From Daldinia sp. FL1419 (taxonomy: Eukaryota > Ascomycota > Sordariomycetes > Xylariales > Hypoxylaceae): 64,000 nucleotides of DNA. The notes under the pieces are model-generated. The model saw only the letters and a program-made list of their open reading frames with translations. It did not search any database and had not been told where the DNA came from. The stretch spans positions 151,175-215,174 of the forward strand of contig MU623391.1 in the NCBI GenBank assembly GCA_025201765.1. The letters run 5' to 3'. The position numbers were made by a program, and so were the translations under genes. Positions 24,452 through 34,346 of this stretch are shown one piece after another. Each line of letters begins with the position of its first letter. Within the stretch, counting starts at the first letter, position 1.

Positions 24452-24470
24452 GCTTGCGCGGAGCGCAAGC
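24452..24470. repeat. Short perfect inverted repeat (hairpin)
   Basis: Arms GCTTGCGC and GCGCAAGC (8 bp each) with a three-base GGA loop. Flanking AATATA and TTATAT extend the symmetry imperfectly. Lies in the gene-poor region. Could be a remnant of a small inverted-repeat element; no other copy was noticed. Confidence 0.55.
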
Positions 24471-27249
24471 CTTATATGCTAACTGGTTAGATTATTACAT
24501 AATACCCGCGGAGGTGGCTATCCCGCAGCGCTAGCTGTGGCCCACCCTGTGCGACACATAGTTAGTTATAATAGTAACTGACGGGCTTGTGAGCTGTAAT
24601 ATTTTGGACATGGTTTATTCGAAAGACCTGTCACAACTTGCTCGACGTAAGCGCAATATAGAATAGGTCTACGAAGTATGCACCCAAAGAATAATTAGGT
24701 AAGCAACAGATATTGGGTCCGGCGATTGAGAATATCCAATTGGCAATAGCAACAGTTTAACTACTAACTCGTAATAACCTAACCTAGTATGTCTCGGTTG
24801 GACTTCGATCTCAGCTCATGCGCTACGGTACCTGATATTCCTTTAACCCTTTCTTAAAGAAGGGAATATTACATTGAACGACCTAATAGTAATACATCAA
24901 AGATGAAGTCCTACACAGTACGGATTACGATAAATAAACTAATGACACGGTAGTTAGGTAGATAGTCTCGTATGGTAGGCTGATGTAGAAGGTTTAGAAA
25001 TACGCAAGTCCTTTCATGTCCTATTGTTAGATTCGTTATTAGAGAAAAGGGATGCCATCAACAATAGACAAAACTAAAGTCAAATACCAATTGCCCTCGA
25101 CTCCCTTTATCTATCTTAAAACTGAATCGGCTCTTTAGCTGATTGGTTAAGGCAGAGGACGGGTAGATCAAACATTAGCTTGGCTGGTGAAACTTGCTAC
25201 CAAATCAAATTGAGGGAAGTGAACTTATTTGATATGAAGGTGACGCAATAACTAGCGTGTCTTACGCGGTCACAGAATATTACCTCTGTTCTTGTTGGTT
25301 ACCCATTTACGGCGAAAGAGTGATAACCATTTATCACCCATTCGGATTATTATTGTAAGAACCATCACCGGTCAGATTGCCCCATCACTGCTATCAACCC
25401 ACGTGTGTAATAAAATAGAAGGGCACGTGCAAGTCAGATGCGACCATATCGAACGAACTTTGAATATACCGCCGAAAAAAAAAAACCCTTTGGTCACTGC
25501 ATATGGGCACAAAGTAGAAGCAGGCTCCGAGAAGAAAAAGATCGGACGACGTTGCGATCGAGAAACGCCTAGAATCTAAAACAGCCAATCAAAAACTAGA
25601 CCAGGGACATTATTATGGAGCTAAAGAGTTTGATTGGGCAATCTCTGGAATCCAATTAAACGCGGTTTAGTAATTTTTAACGCGTCGAATTCGCGTCAAA
25701 ACGCGTCTCCTACCATAATTTCTCACTTTTCTCACTTTTCTCTGCGAGCTCAGTTCCCACTCCCCTCCCACTTTTCCCCTCCTCTTCCATCCTAGGCTTT
25801 CGCCGGCTTTCCACCGCCCCAATAGTGGTTAGCATGCTAACATGCCCAGCGATCGCACCAAATACCGGTTGAAACCAACCGGGGAATTTTGCGTAAAGTG
25901 CGTGCAGAGCCAGGAGAACAAGGAGAGCCTGCTTTATGCAAAGCTACTCTAGAAAACCAATCAACTCCAATTACATCCCCATGCACTCTTGCTGGAAATC
26001 TCTCAACTTTGCATTGACAATGGCTTATACGGGATCCGTAGATAGAAAAGTGTCTTGCTTTATTATAGTCCCTAGTTAATCTAGGAGGGGAAGAGAAACA
26101 AGTTGTCCCGGAAAAAAGGTCACGGGCTTGGCGGATGCATCGTCGATTATGCCATGGCCATTTTCTTTAATGTCTGTCGTCTTGCGTGCATTATCAGTAT
26201 GCAAGGGGAGACAAGAAGGAGGGGTGGTCTGAGGTCTCGGGCTGTTTCCCGCTGCTACTCGGCTACTTTGCTACTTTGCTACTCGATGGGATGATTATAG
26301 AAGAAATATATTTTCAATGTTACGACATACAAGTCTATCCTAATCAAAGAAATCGTCATGCAATGAGCAAGGATCGACAGCCGGTTTCGAGCCCTATGAC
26401 ACCTGAAATCCAGATTATCAGATTATGTGGTATCAAGTAGGAAGTAGGTGTGAACCCTTACGTACAGCATGACCAGTAAGTAATAGGAACAAAGGTAAGA
26501 AATAAAGGTGTGAATTGAGGCCTCGTCACCTAAGCTGACTGGAATTCTACGTTGGCCGCTCTCGCGAGATGGTTGTCCGCGCTTCCATTCCCCCCCTCTA
26601 CATTCTCACCTTTGATGGTACTGTTGTTGGGTTATCTGCGGGTTTCACCGCATGGGCGTTTAAGAAAGGCGCAATGTCCATCAGACGCCCTCCTCCACGG
26701 CTCTAGATTACGTATTGTTAAGTACATGACGTATTGCACCATTCTGAGGAACCCGTGAACGACTCCCTTTGGCATTCCCTTGTGATAATGGAGGGTGTAA
26801 AGGGCGGTTGCAGAGTCGAACCCTCCCATATCTATCGTCTCTAGCCCCTAGATGGGCAGATAGAAAGATATAGTCAATTTGACGATAAGCTGGAGTCAGC
26901 ACACCATGGCAAAAGGGAATCGTTGATCAAGACTATATTGCGAGACTATTCCGATCGTAGACGAAGCTACAACGTCTAGTTTTTAAGGGCAGCGGACCTG
27001 AACGGGTCGATCAGGTTTAGCGGATTCTGATTCTGCCCTGCAAGGTGCCCTCGTGGCACACCATCTTCAAAAGAGCTAAAGAGTTAGGAGGTGATAAATT
27101 ACAAAGAGGGTTTAGAAACTTGGTGTAAGGGTTGTGTCAAAGTCTCGATCGGGTGTAAGTGCTTGCTTGTATGGTACATGAAAATTGGTAAAATGGTAAA
27201 CCCCCTGGTTCGTCCAAGATACTATGGTACATAGCACATTCTATAGCGC

Positions 27250-27282
27250 AGGTAGGTACTTACTAAGGTAGGTACTAAGGTA
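27250..27282. repeat. GGTAGGTACT repeat cluster
   Basis: Repeated GGTAGGTACT/ACTAAGGTA units, a variant of the intergenic CCTAGGTA-type motif family. Confidence 0.6.
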
Positions 27283-27935
27283 TCCATCCTCCCTAAGGTT
27301 CTCTTTTTAGGTGGGTAGATGTTCAATTAGGTTACTCTTCATAGCGGTTAAGCTGGATCAGTACTTTCCATACCCGGGTTTCTCGATCCACTATATTGGC
27401 CCCCTACACACACCTCTAAACCGAAAACGGTACGTATCATGTGGGCCACACCCGTGCGACCTGGATAGGCAGTGCAGTTTTTGGTCCGTTCCTGGGGGAT
27501 TCTCTCTTTCCTGTTGGTCTTATTAGGCGCATTAATTCCAGCCCTCCCGTCTTCCCACCCCGAGCTTCCACTTTCCCACTTACACCTCATCTCCTAGCAA
27601 CCGTCCGTTGATCACCCGCGTTTCCTGTCGCATAACAATTCTCATCACTCAACGCTATTCAACTCTATTAGTTATTACTCTACTTAACGCAAGTTAACCT
27701 TACTCTTACATATACTATTATAGAGCAACCTAGAACACTAAATTTGCATCGAGTTTATTATATATCTATCTACGCAATTTTTAAATACCTACCTACCTAA
27801 CTACGCCGCGCGCATCGCATTTCCGCCACCGTCGCATTCGAAATCTCTCAACACCTTCCGCTTAGAGAACTGCCTCAACATACAATATCACAACACAAGC
27901 AAACCCAAGGCAATACTTAGAATAAGTCGTTAAAA

Positions 27936-28769
27936 ATGTTGATGCCGTCAGCACTCTCGTGCGACTCGTCGTCGCATCCGCCTGTTACCAGGCTTCAATC
28001 CGCTCTTTTCGCGTCGCCACCTGCCAGTCCTCCCACGAGCGCGCACAACAGCACGCTGGGAAACATCTTCCAGTCGTGTCGCGCGCTCCAATCCATGCTT
28101 ACAGCCCCCGCGATGGTCCCCTCAAATGATAACATGGACACGCACCGGGATCCGCTACCTACACCGCCAATGGCCCACACCGCTCTTCCGCCACTAAAAC
28201 TACGTCTGCGATCGCGCAGAACAGACACCAATGGGGAAGTCCTCCCCAGGAAAAGGGTCGTCAAGAAGCGATCGACAGGACCACCCCGCGGCGCCAATAA
28301 ACGACGCCGCGCTGTGGAAGATGACATGGGTCGAGATGACGACATTGACAGTGACCTCGAGATAAGCGGCTCAGAGGACGGTGGACAAAGTCGAGACAAC
28401 GAGGAACTATCTGGTCGACCCAGCACACCGAAGCGCGCCCGCCTTGCACCAGAAGTAATACCACTGGGTCTAGGGCGGAGTGACTTCCACAATCTGCATT
28501 CCAGGGAGGAACAGAGCATGACAGAAGGTACCGAAGTGGAAGTAGAAGCAGACGGTGAGCGGTGGAGCAAAGAAGACGACCGCATATTGGTCGAGCTGGT
28601 ACTAGAAAAGCTCAAGCTCTCCAAGACAGATTGGCAAGACTGCGCAAGGAGTCTAGGAAAAGACCGGGGCAGCATAGGGAGGAGATGGAAGAGCCTGATG
28701 ATAAACGGGGACGTCGGGCTCAAGTCGTCGAGGAGTCGACGAAGCAGACTACACAGCACCTGGAGGTGA
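27936..28769 (+). CDS. Myb/SANT-like DNA-binding protein
   Basis: Single-exon 277-residue protein from ATG at 27936. The N-terminal 80 residues are Ser/Pro/Thr-rich. A strongly basic stretch (RKRVVKKR, then KRRR, about residues 105-127) looks like a nuclear localisation signal, followed by an acidic Asp/Glu/Ser segment. The C-terminal ~50 residues form a single Myb/SANT-type helix bundle: WSKEDDRILVELVLEKL, then DWQDCARSLG, then GRRWKSLM, with Trp residues at the usual positions. Likely a nuclear regulator or chromatin protein. No named orthologue recognised. The last residues are Arg/Ser-rich. Confidence 0.7.
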   Translation: MLMPSALSCDSSSHPPVTRLQSALFASPPASPPTSAHNSTLGNIFQSCRALQSMLTAPAMVPSNDNMDTHRDPLPTPPMAHTALPPLKLRLRSRRTDTNGEVLPRKRVVKKRSTGPPRGANKRRRAVEDDMGRDDDIDSDLEISGSEDGGQSRDNEELSGRPSTPKRARLAPEVIPLGLGRSDFHNLHSREEQSMTEGTEVEVEADGERWSKEDDRILVELVLEKLKLSKTDWQDCARSLGKDRGSIGRRWKSLMINGDVGLKSSRSRRSRLHSTWR

Positions 28770-30047
28770 AGTCCACGTGCCGTATCCATTCATTCATTCA
28801 CATATTTATTTTGTCTACTATTTCTCATTCTCGAAGATCTCGGAAACCGAGTTCTGGCTGTATTTTTGGAACAGATATTATTATGGTGCAAAGCGAAAAG
28901 GCTAGGCGCATTAGAGGACTGGGATACCTGGATACGATATCCCACATCGCGCAGAAAGCGCTTGACAGGTCGGCGGTAATTGTCATTATACTTTTGGATA
29001 TAACTACCTATTTTTGGAATATAATGATCTTGCCTTATACTTTATCTCCATCGTCTACCATCGCAGTCCCCTAACGTGAAATCCTTCTGCTGGTGACTTG
29101 CAGCTGGAATCTTCATGTATGCAAGACTCCCTTGCGTACCAAAAGCAGATATTCGCGCTATTGTGCTCTACGACTTAGCTTCCTAGGGCTGGTGTTAGCC
29201 AACCCCTAGGATCTGCCCAACCCCGTATTTCCCAGGAAGGGCAGGAAAATAAATAGCCCCCTTCAAGACGTAGTGTGGATAAAACCCTCACAAGCCGCTC
29301 ACCTTGGAGCCGAAAACGGACTACCAAATACTCTCGGCACCCAGCACGCTCGCTTACGACCCCTAAGGTCTTCTTTTTCAAAATTTTATTCCAATCTTTC
29401 TCGCTTCGGGCGCCGGTTTTACTGGTTGACAATCTGGCACAATAAGTTTCCACGGCTCCGCTGAGGCGGCTAGGGTTACGTTGGCTCCCGTGGGGACGGA
29501 CGAGGGGTGTGGTCCCATTCTTGGGTTACGGGAGGCTGGGAGATTTTTTTCATGCTCAGCGATATTTGGAAACTCGCTCACAAAAATGCCCAGCTTCCCC
29601 CGCCTTCTTCAATTCCTAGCAAGGGCTGGTGGGTTCGACTTTTGTTTTAGGTTCTTGAGTCTATACGCACATATGACTTGCATTGAGGATCATCCCCCAG
29701 CCTCCCGCCCCTAAATGCCCCTTGCTTCTCTGTTCCGGGAGACGCATCTTATGGATGTGCATATGGGGTTAAAGGGTTAGATGGCGAGGGTTTGTGGAGA
29801 GAAAGAGAGACTAGTAAATCGGATTTGCACGCGTTCTACATACTAACATACTAAAGTAACCCCTTCTTTTGCTCCATTTTAATATTTCAGCCTCTTATTC
29901 CATACCTAGGTACCTACCTACCTAGGTATCTACCTACCTACCTACCTACCTACCTACGTATCATATCCTTCATCCTCAGCTACATGCTCGTCCCTCCACT
30001 CAAGCGTATCTTCGTACATATTCTTATACATACCCACACCATATCCT
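28770..30047. other. Intergenic region with large CCTA repeat
   Basis: No gene supported. Contains the longest motif cluster of the window, at 29903-29958. Confidence 0.5.
29903..29958. repeat. (ACCT)n / CCTAGGTA microsatellite cluster
   Basis: About 56 bp made of TACC/CCTA tetranucleotide units with embedded CCTAGG and GGTACC palindromes. It ends in an uninterrupted TACC run of roughly eight units. Probably slippage-expanded from the dispersed motif. Confidence 0.8.
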
Positions 30048-30368
30048 CTAGGTTAGTATAGTCGGCCAGCTCTCGCACGAAGGACGACCATGGGTCTCCC
30101 ATTTCTTCAGACCATCCTCAATGCGCCTAAGCCTATTGCCTTTCGCCCAATCCCGAATCTTAGAAAACCTCGTCTCAAATGCTTTGAACCATTCAAGATC
30201 ACATAGGTCAAGGGAATCATATGGGCTTACATAGTAGTAAATCCGATCTCCCTCTTCCGTAAAGGTAGCAGTTCTATCCCTCCACGTAATATAAACAAGC
30301 GCGATGTATGGCATCGCGGCAACAAGAAAAACCATGTCGCGGTCCCCGAGTAACTGGCCAGGTTCCAT
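30048..30368 (-). CDS. Hypothetical protein, possibly truncated
   Basis: 106 residues from the first ATG at 30368. Composition is protein-like: a hydrophobic stretch MVFLVAAMPYIALVYI, then a charged aromatic-rich part including YYYVSPYDSLDLCDLEWFKAF. The same frame stays open upstream for ~25 codons and then meets a TAG preceded in frame by ATGATCATGGAG. This suggests that the gene once began further upstream, or that an upstream intron is missed. I do not recognise the family. Confidence 0.35.
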   Translation of the reverse strand: MEPGQLLGDRDMVFLVAAMPYIALVYITWRDRTATFTEEGDRIYYYVSPYDSLDLCDLEWFKAFETRFSKIRDWAKGNRLRRIEDGLKKWETHGRPSCESWPTILT

Positions 30369-32361
30369 CCAAGCATATGCGGCCACTGATGATAGCCTGG
30401 TTCTCCGCTGCCAAAATGCTGCCTTCGTGGCCCTCTACTCCATGATCATGTATGGAAAGCACAGGGAAGTGTCCTTGATACGATTCATTTCAGACTCCTC
30501 CTCCGTGTTACGCACGGTCCAGCCATCATGCCCGGATGTCATACTGGGCCTCTGATCAGGCAAAGTACGCTGTCCATTTTCCAGTGGCGAAGTGTGCTTT
30601 GCAACCGCTGCTTTCGTGTTTGTTGTTTGTTCATTGTTAATGTTTAGGTGCTGTAACTAGGTAATTATAGCGAGCGCATTTACAGCGCAGAGATATCTGG
30701 AGTATTTCGCCTAATAGGCAGAGCTAGAGTTTTACCTGATATAGGAGATCTTCTATACCCTGCTTCCGCATTTCACACGTCTTGTTTATAGTATTATTCT
30801 GCCTAGTGATCGCTGGGTGTAAGCAGCTGACTTTTTACTAGGAGAGAAATTGTTAAGCATGCCTTTTTATAATGAGTTAGAACCACCCCGGTACGTGCCC
30901 AGCGTGCTTAAGGAAAACTTTGAGCTGGATCGTTTGGTTTGCCTTAGCGGGATTTGAACTTACTTGTGTTGGTTGGTAATTTCATGCTGTTGAGTACGGA
31001 TTAACGCATATCTAGGTGTTAAGTTACTGTGCTATGGGGGAGAACGCTGCTTTTGGGTGAAGGTATTTTGAATACTGCCTGCCTACATGCCCGTCGTACG
31101 ATCTTAAACTTGAAGCACCCAAACCATCCAAAAGACAGTTGAAAAAACGTCTTTCGAACATATATTCTTGAGTGCTATTCACATAGGTAACCTGTTGGTC
31201 TTTTGTACCTCTTCTATCATCATCTTCGCCAACACAGGCGTCTATCTCATCGATATATTTCCAGGTCTTCCAGGAAGATGATGGACTTGGTACAGGATAC
31301 CCCGCGCTGATGGCATGTAGGGCACAAAAATCACAGCAAGTCTCCGAAGCGTTAACAAGACGTCCGGGCAGGCATTGCCGAGCCTACCGTCTATCCCGGA
31401 GCTCCCTATCAAGTCTTGTATAGAGCAGTGGGCGGAAGATGATGCCAAATTCTCGCGCTGTCGCTCTCTGGATTCGGGGCTGTGGCGAAGGGTTGTTACG
31501 CTTCCGTTTTCTAGACACGGGGCTGCGGTGAACTACGCGCTAGAGAAGAAACTGGTCGGGAAGGGGCATTAAGTGGCGGCTGTCCCCATCGGCGGCCGGA
31601 TCGGGTCTTCATACCTAATGGCTATTCAAAAGAAAATGGCCTAGGGGACGGAAGACTGAATATCATCTTTGCAGATGAATCCTTTTTCCAACTAACGGTC
31701 AAGAAGTTACTGCGCGAAGATAAAAGCCGTGTACCTAGTTATATAAATATGTGAATACTTACGTGTAGTCAGAGAGAATGGTTATACAGGTATTTATATA
31801 GCCCTTCGCGTGCCACCGCTTTAGAAAGCCTGAGAGAAGAATACTGTATACTTATTCATTGCGCAATAGAGACGGGTACGGGCAGGCGGATAAGTGCGCC
31901 AGGAGGTAATATTCAAGGTTGTTCATCTAGCTTCATATCACCAACCCCTTTCCCGCTTGTCTCAACATCATATTCGAAAGTTTATATCAATCGATTGGCC
32001 TTTACTACAACAAAATTATGCTCGGAGGTAATCATGGCTGCCTTGGGGTTACCTCGTCGCGGGGTATGGCGGGCAAAGTGAGAGAACACTGTTACTGGCC
32101 TGCCAAATTTTGGTTGGTGATGGGCAGACTGTGTAACCGGTAAGTTGCATTACATTGTGCATGAATCCTTGGCCAATAGACGTATCATTGTCCCTCATAT
32201 GCATCATCGCTGTTCTATCTCTCCGAGTCCGTGAATATTAGGTACCTCTATCCATATATCTTGTAATCTCAAAGATGTCTCCCTAAAAAAGATACCTAAC
32301 TAAACTAATCAGACAAATCCCCCCTAATATTACTAAAGATCTTGATTTGTGCTATCTAAGC
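30369..32361. other. Intergenic region
   Basis: About 2 kb with no supported gene. A tRNA-like B-box sequence (GTTCAAATCCC on the minus strand near 30950) is not backed by a foldable tRNA. The short open frame at 31375-31572 starts with a non-ATG codon. The last part is the upstream region of the RG-repeat gene. Confidence 0.45.
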
Positions 32362-33900
32362 ATGAGTACGTTAATCCCTAGAGGGCCTTCTAACGCCGCC
32401 CGTGGTCAAGGGCGCGGTCAAGGGCGTGGTCAAGGGCGTGGTCAAGGACGTGGCCAAGGGCGCGGGCGCGGTCGTGGCGACGGCGGTCGCGGTAGCAGTA
32501 GCGGTAGCTGGCGAGGACGAGGCAACAATGGGAGAGAACAAGGCCCTAACTCAGGCAGAAGCAGGGATCAGCCCGCTAAGAGTACTGTTGTTGAAGCTCC
32601 TCTCGGTCGCCTCATCACAAAAATTACTTTGGGGAGTGTCTCAAGTGATAATACTCAGGCAGGCGATGCGAAGATTAGCAACTGTCAATATGCAGCATCA
32701 TATTCTCTAGTCGACTCGAAATCTCCCAAAATCATCATTCCAGGTATGTGACCAAGACTATTAATCATCAACCTACTTACACGATAAATAGGGGAACCAG
32801 CAACTTGGACACCGCCTTCACTGCCTTCACAGCTCCCTGGAGATCGTGGTGATTACCTCCGAGATCACAATGGAGCCAGGTTTCCTGAGCATCCCATGCT
32901 TCCCTCTGTTTATTCTCTTCTTTCTCTGAATAAGGACCTTGACATGTCGGATGTCGACATTATGGCTTGCGCCAGCTCCTTAGGAGACCTTCTTCGGTTC
33001 GTACGGTCAGTCGACTTGACTTTCCGATTTGATGTTGAAATGGTCGGAGATACCCTATTCTTGGTTCGCAACTGTCGTGATCAAGTCATCCCCGATGTTC
33101 GTGGATATGGCCATTCTTTTCTAGATACCTTCACTTCCTACGGGCCCAACGTAAAGGAAACCAAATCACACCAACGTATTGTCTCTTATTCCTTTGGTGG
33201 ACTAAGATGTCTTGTCCGTTTTGAATGCGACGGATACTTGACAAGTAATGGAGGGGATTTTACTGCTACGGCTACTAAACTAGATGACCTGGGGCTTTCG
33301 AAATCTCCCATTGTCGAGGCAGCTGGGGCGATCGTGCCCCAGAAATCAATCATCGAGATTAAGACAAGATCCAAGGCGAGATCTCAAGTTGGTGTACCAC
33401 TCGACATTGAAGAACAACTACCTAGGCTATGGCTGCGGCAAATTCCTAACTTCATCACCGCATATCATTCCATGGGAAACTTTGAAGATGTCCAAGAAAA
33501 AGCTATCCAACAAGAATTACTCGAATGGGAAGAAAAGCATCAATCTGACCTACGGAAGTTCGCTTCCATTCTGCGCCAACTCATCGTTGAGGCCAAACGA
33601 GCGGGTCATTTGAAACTTGAGCTCTGCCGAATTGACTCAGGACCACTGGAACTGAGGGAGCAGGCCGGTAAGCCTCGGGAAGTACTTCCAAGCGATTGGA
33701 GGGATATGTGGGCTAGGCAGCGCCCGGGTCCAGGCAGCGATGGAGGAGTCGGCTTGAGTGATGAGGATGGGGACGACAGTTATCCCAGCCTGCTTTCTCG
33801 GAAAGGTGAATCTGGCGAATCAGATGAATCTGACGATGATTTCTCATTAGATTTCACAGCGTGCGACCCGAGCTGCGGATATTGCGGTAAGTGTGCCTAA
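32362..33900 (+). CDS. RG-repeat protein, conserved fungal family next to ZNFX1-like helicase
   Basis: Model: join(32362..32743,32792..33900), 496 residues; intron GTATGT..TAG, in phase. The N-terminus has about eight RGQG/RGRG units (residues 14-55), an RNA-binding type low-complexity region, encoded by a near-perfect 12-bp tandem repeat. A globular domain of about 300 residues follows (roughly 145-440), with FRFDVEMVGDTLFLVRN, DVRGYGHSF and SFGGLRCLVRFE blocks. The C-terminus is acidic and closes with CDPSCGYCGKCA. I recall such proteins being labelled geranylgeranyl pyrophosphate synthetase in fungal annotations, but no prenyltransferase DDxxD motif is visible, so that label is not supported. 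It is followed head-to-tail, 446 bp later, by the giant helicase/AAA gene. Confidence 0.75.
32401..32464. repeat. 12-bp coding tandem repeat (RGQG)
   Basis: Five to six copies of a CGTGGTCAAGGG-type unit with few substitutions (GGTCAAGGGCG variants), each encoding Arg-Gly-Gln-Gly. The near-identity suggests recent slippage expansion. Confidence 0.85.
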
Positions 33901-34346
33901 TATGAATGTGTTGGCATCAAGTAGCATCAAGTAGTATCGAGTAGTATCAACAAAGGTCTCATTTTTTCTCGATTGCGCGTTTGCGCGTATGAGCGTTTGC
34001 GTTCGTGTGCCCGCATGATAGGCATAATTTACTCCGCACTGAGGCCAATTAATAGGGTACATCTCGTATCATTGAGTCGAAGCACGCACGGTGCTGTGTT
34101 ACATGTATGCAGGTCGAACAGGAAAATGTGAGATATGAGACAATGTGGCCTGCCGATTCGAAAGCCCACGTTATTGACTTGAGATAAAGACTTGACCCGA
34201 GAGATGCCCGTCACCACAACTAGTAGAGAATTCCCGCCGTTTTGTGGTGTTTTTTTTATTTATTTCAAATCTATCAAAGTGTTACTTTTACTTTGCTCTA
34301 GAGCTTCACAGATATTGTAATCAGATATTCTTACTTATCGTCTACA
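33901..34346. other. Spacer between RG-repeat gene and giant helicase gene
   Basis: 446 bp with no gene. Contains an imperfect AAGTAGCATC/AAGTAGTATC repeat near 33919-33950 and a T-rich stretch near 34240-34270. It is the presumed promoter of the helicase gene. Confidence 0.5.

Larger units (their letters stand above)
23767..27935. other. Gene-poor 4.2 kb region
   Basis: No frame has a convincing start, length and composition. It contains a short hairpin at 24452-24470, scattered TAGGTA/CCTAACC motifs (for example 27250-27282 and 27785-27802), a GCTACTTT repeat near 26259-26284, and a pyrimidine-rich, A/T-rich leader before the Myb-like gene. I found no transposon ORF, terminal repeat or tRNA. 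Confidence 0.5.

Noticed and set aside
25120..25200. D-arm-like sequence TTTAGCTGATTGGTTAAGGC
   Set aside because: No matching B-box, T arm or acceptor stem follows at tRNA distance.
29903..29958. Telomere repeat
   Set aside because: Units are TACC/CCTA, not the TTAGGG-type repeat of filamentous ascomycetes, and they lie between genes.
30930..31045. tRNA-like element on the minus strand (A-box-like TAGCACAGTAAC and B-box-like GTTCAAATCCC)
   Set aside because: The T stem and acceptor stem do not pair, so no cloverleaf forms. At best a degenerate tRNA-derived sequence.
31375..31572. Short plus-strand open frame
   Set aside because: TTG start, no upstream exon, no recognised similarity.
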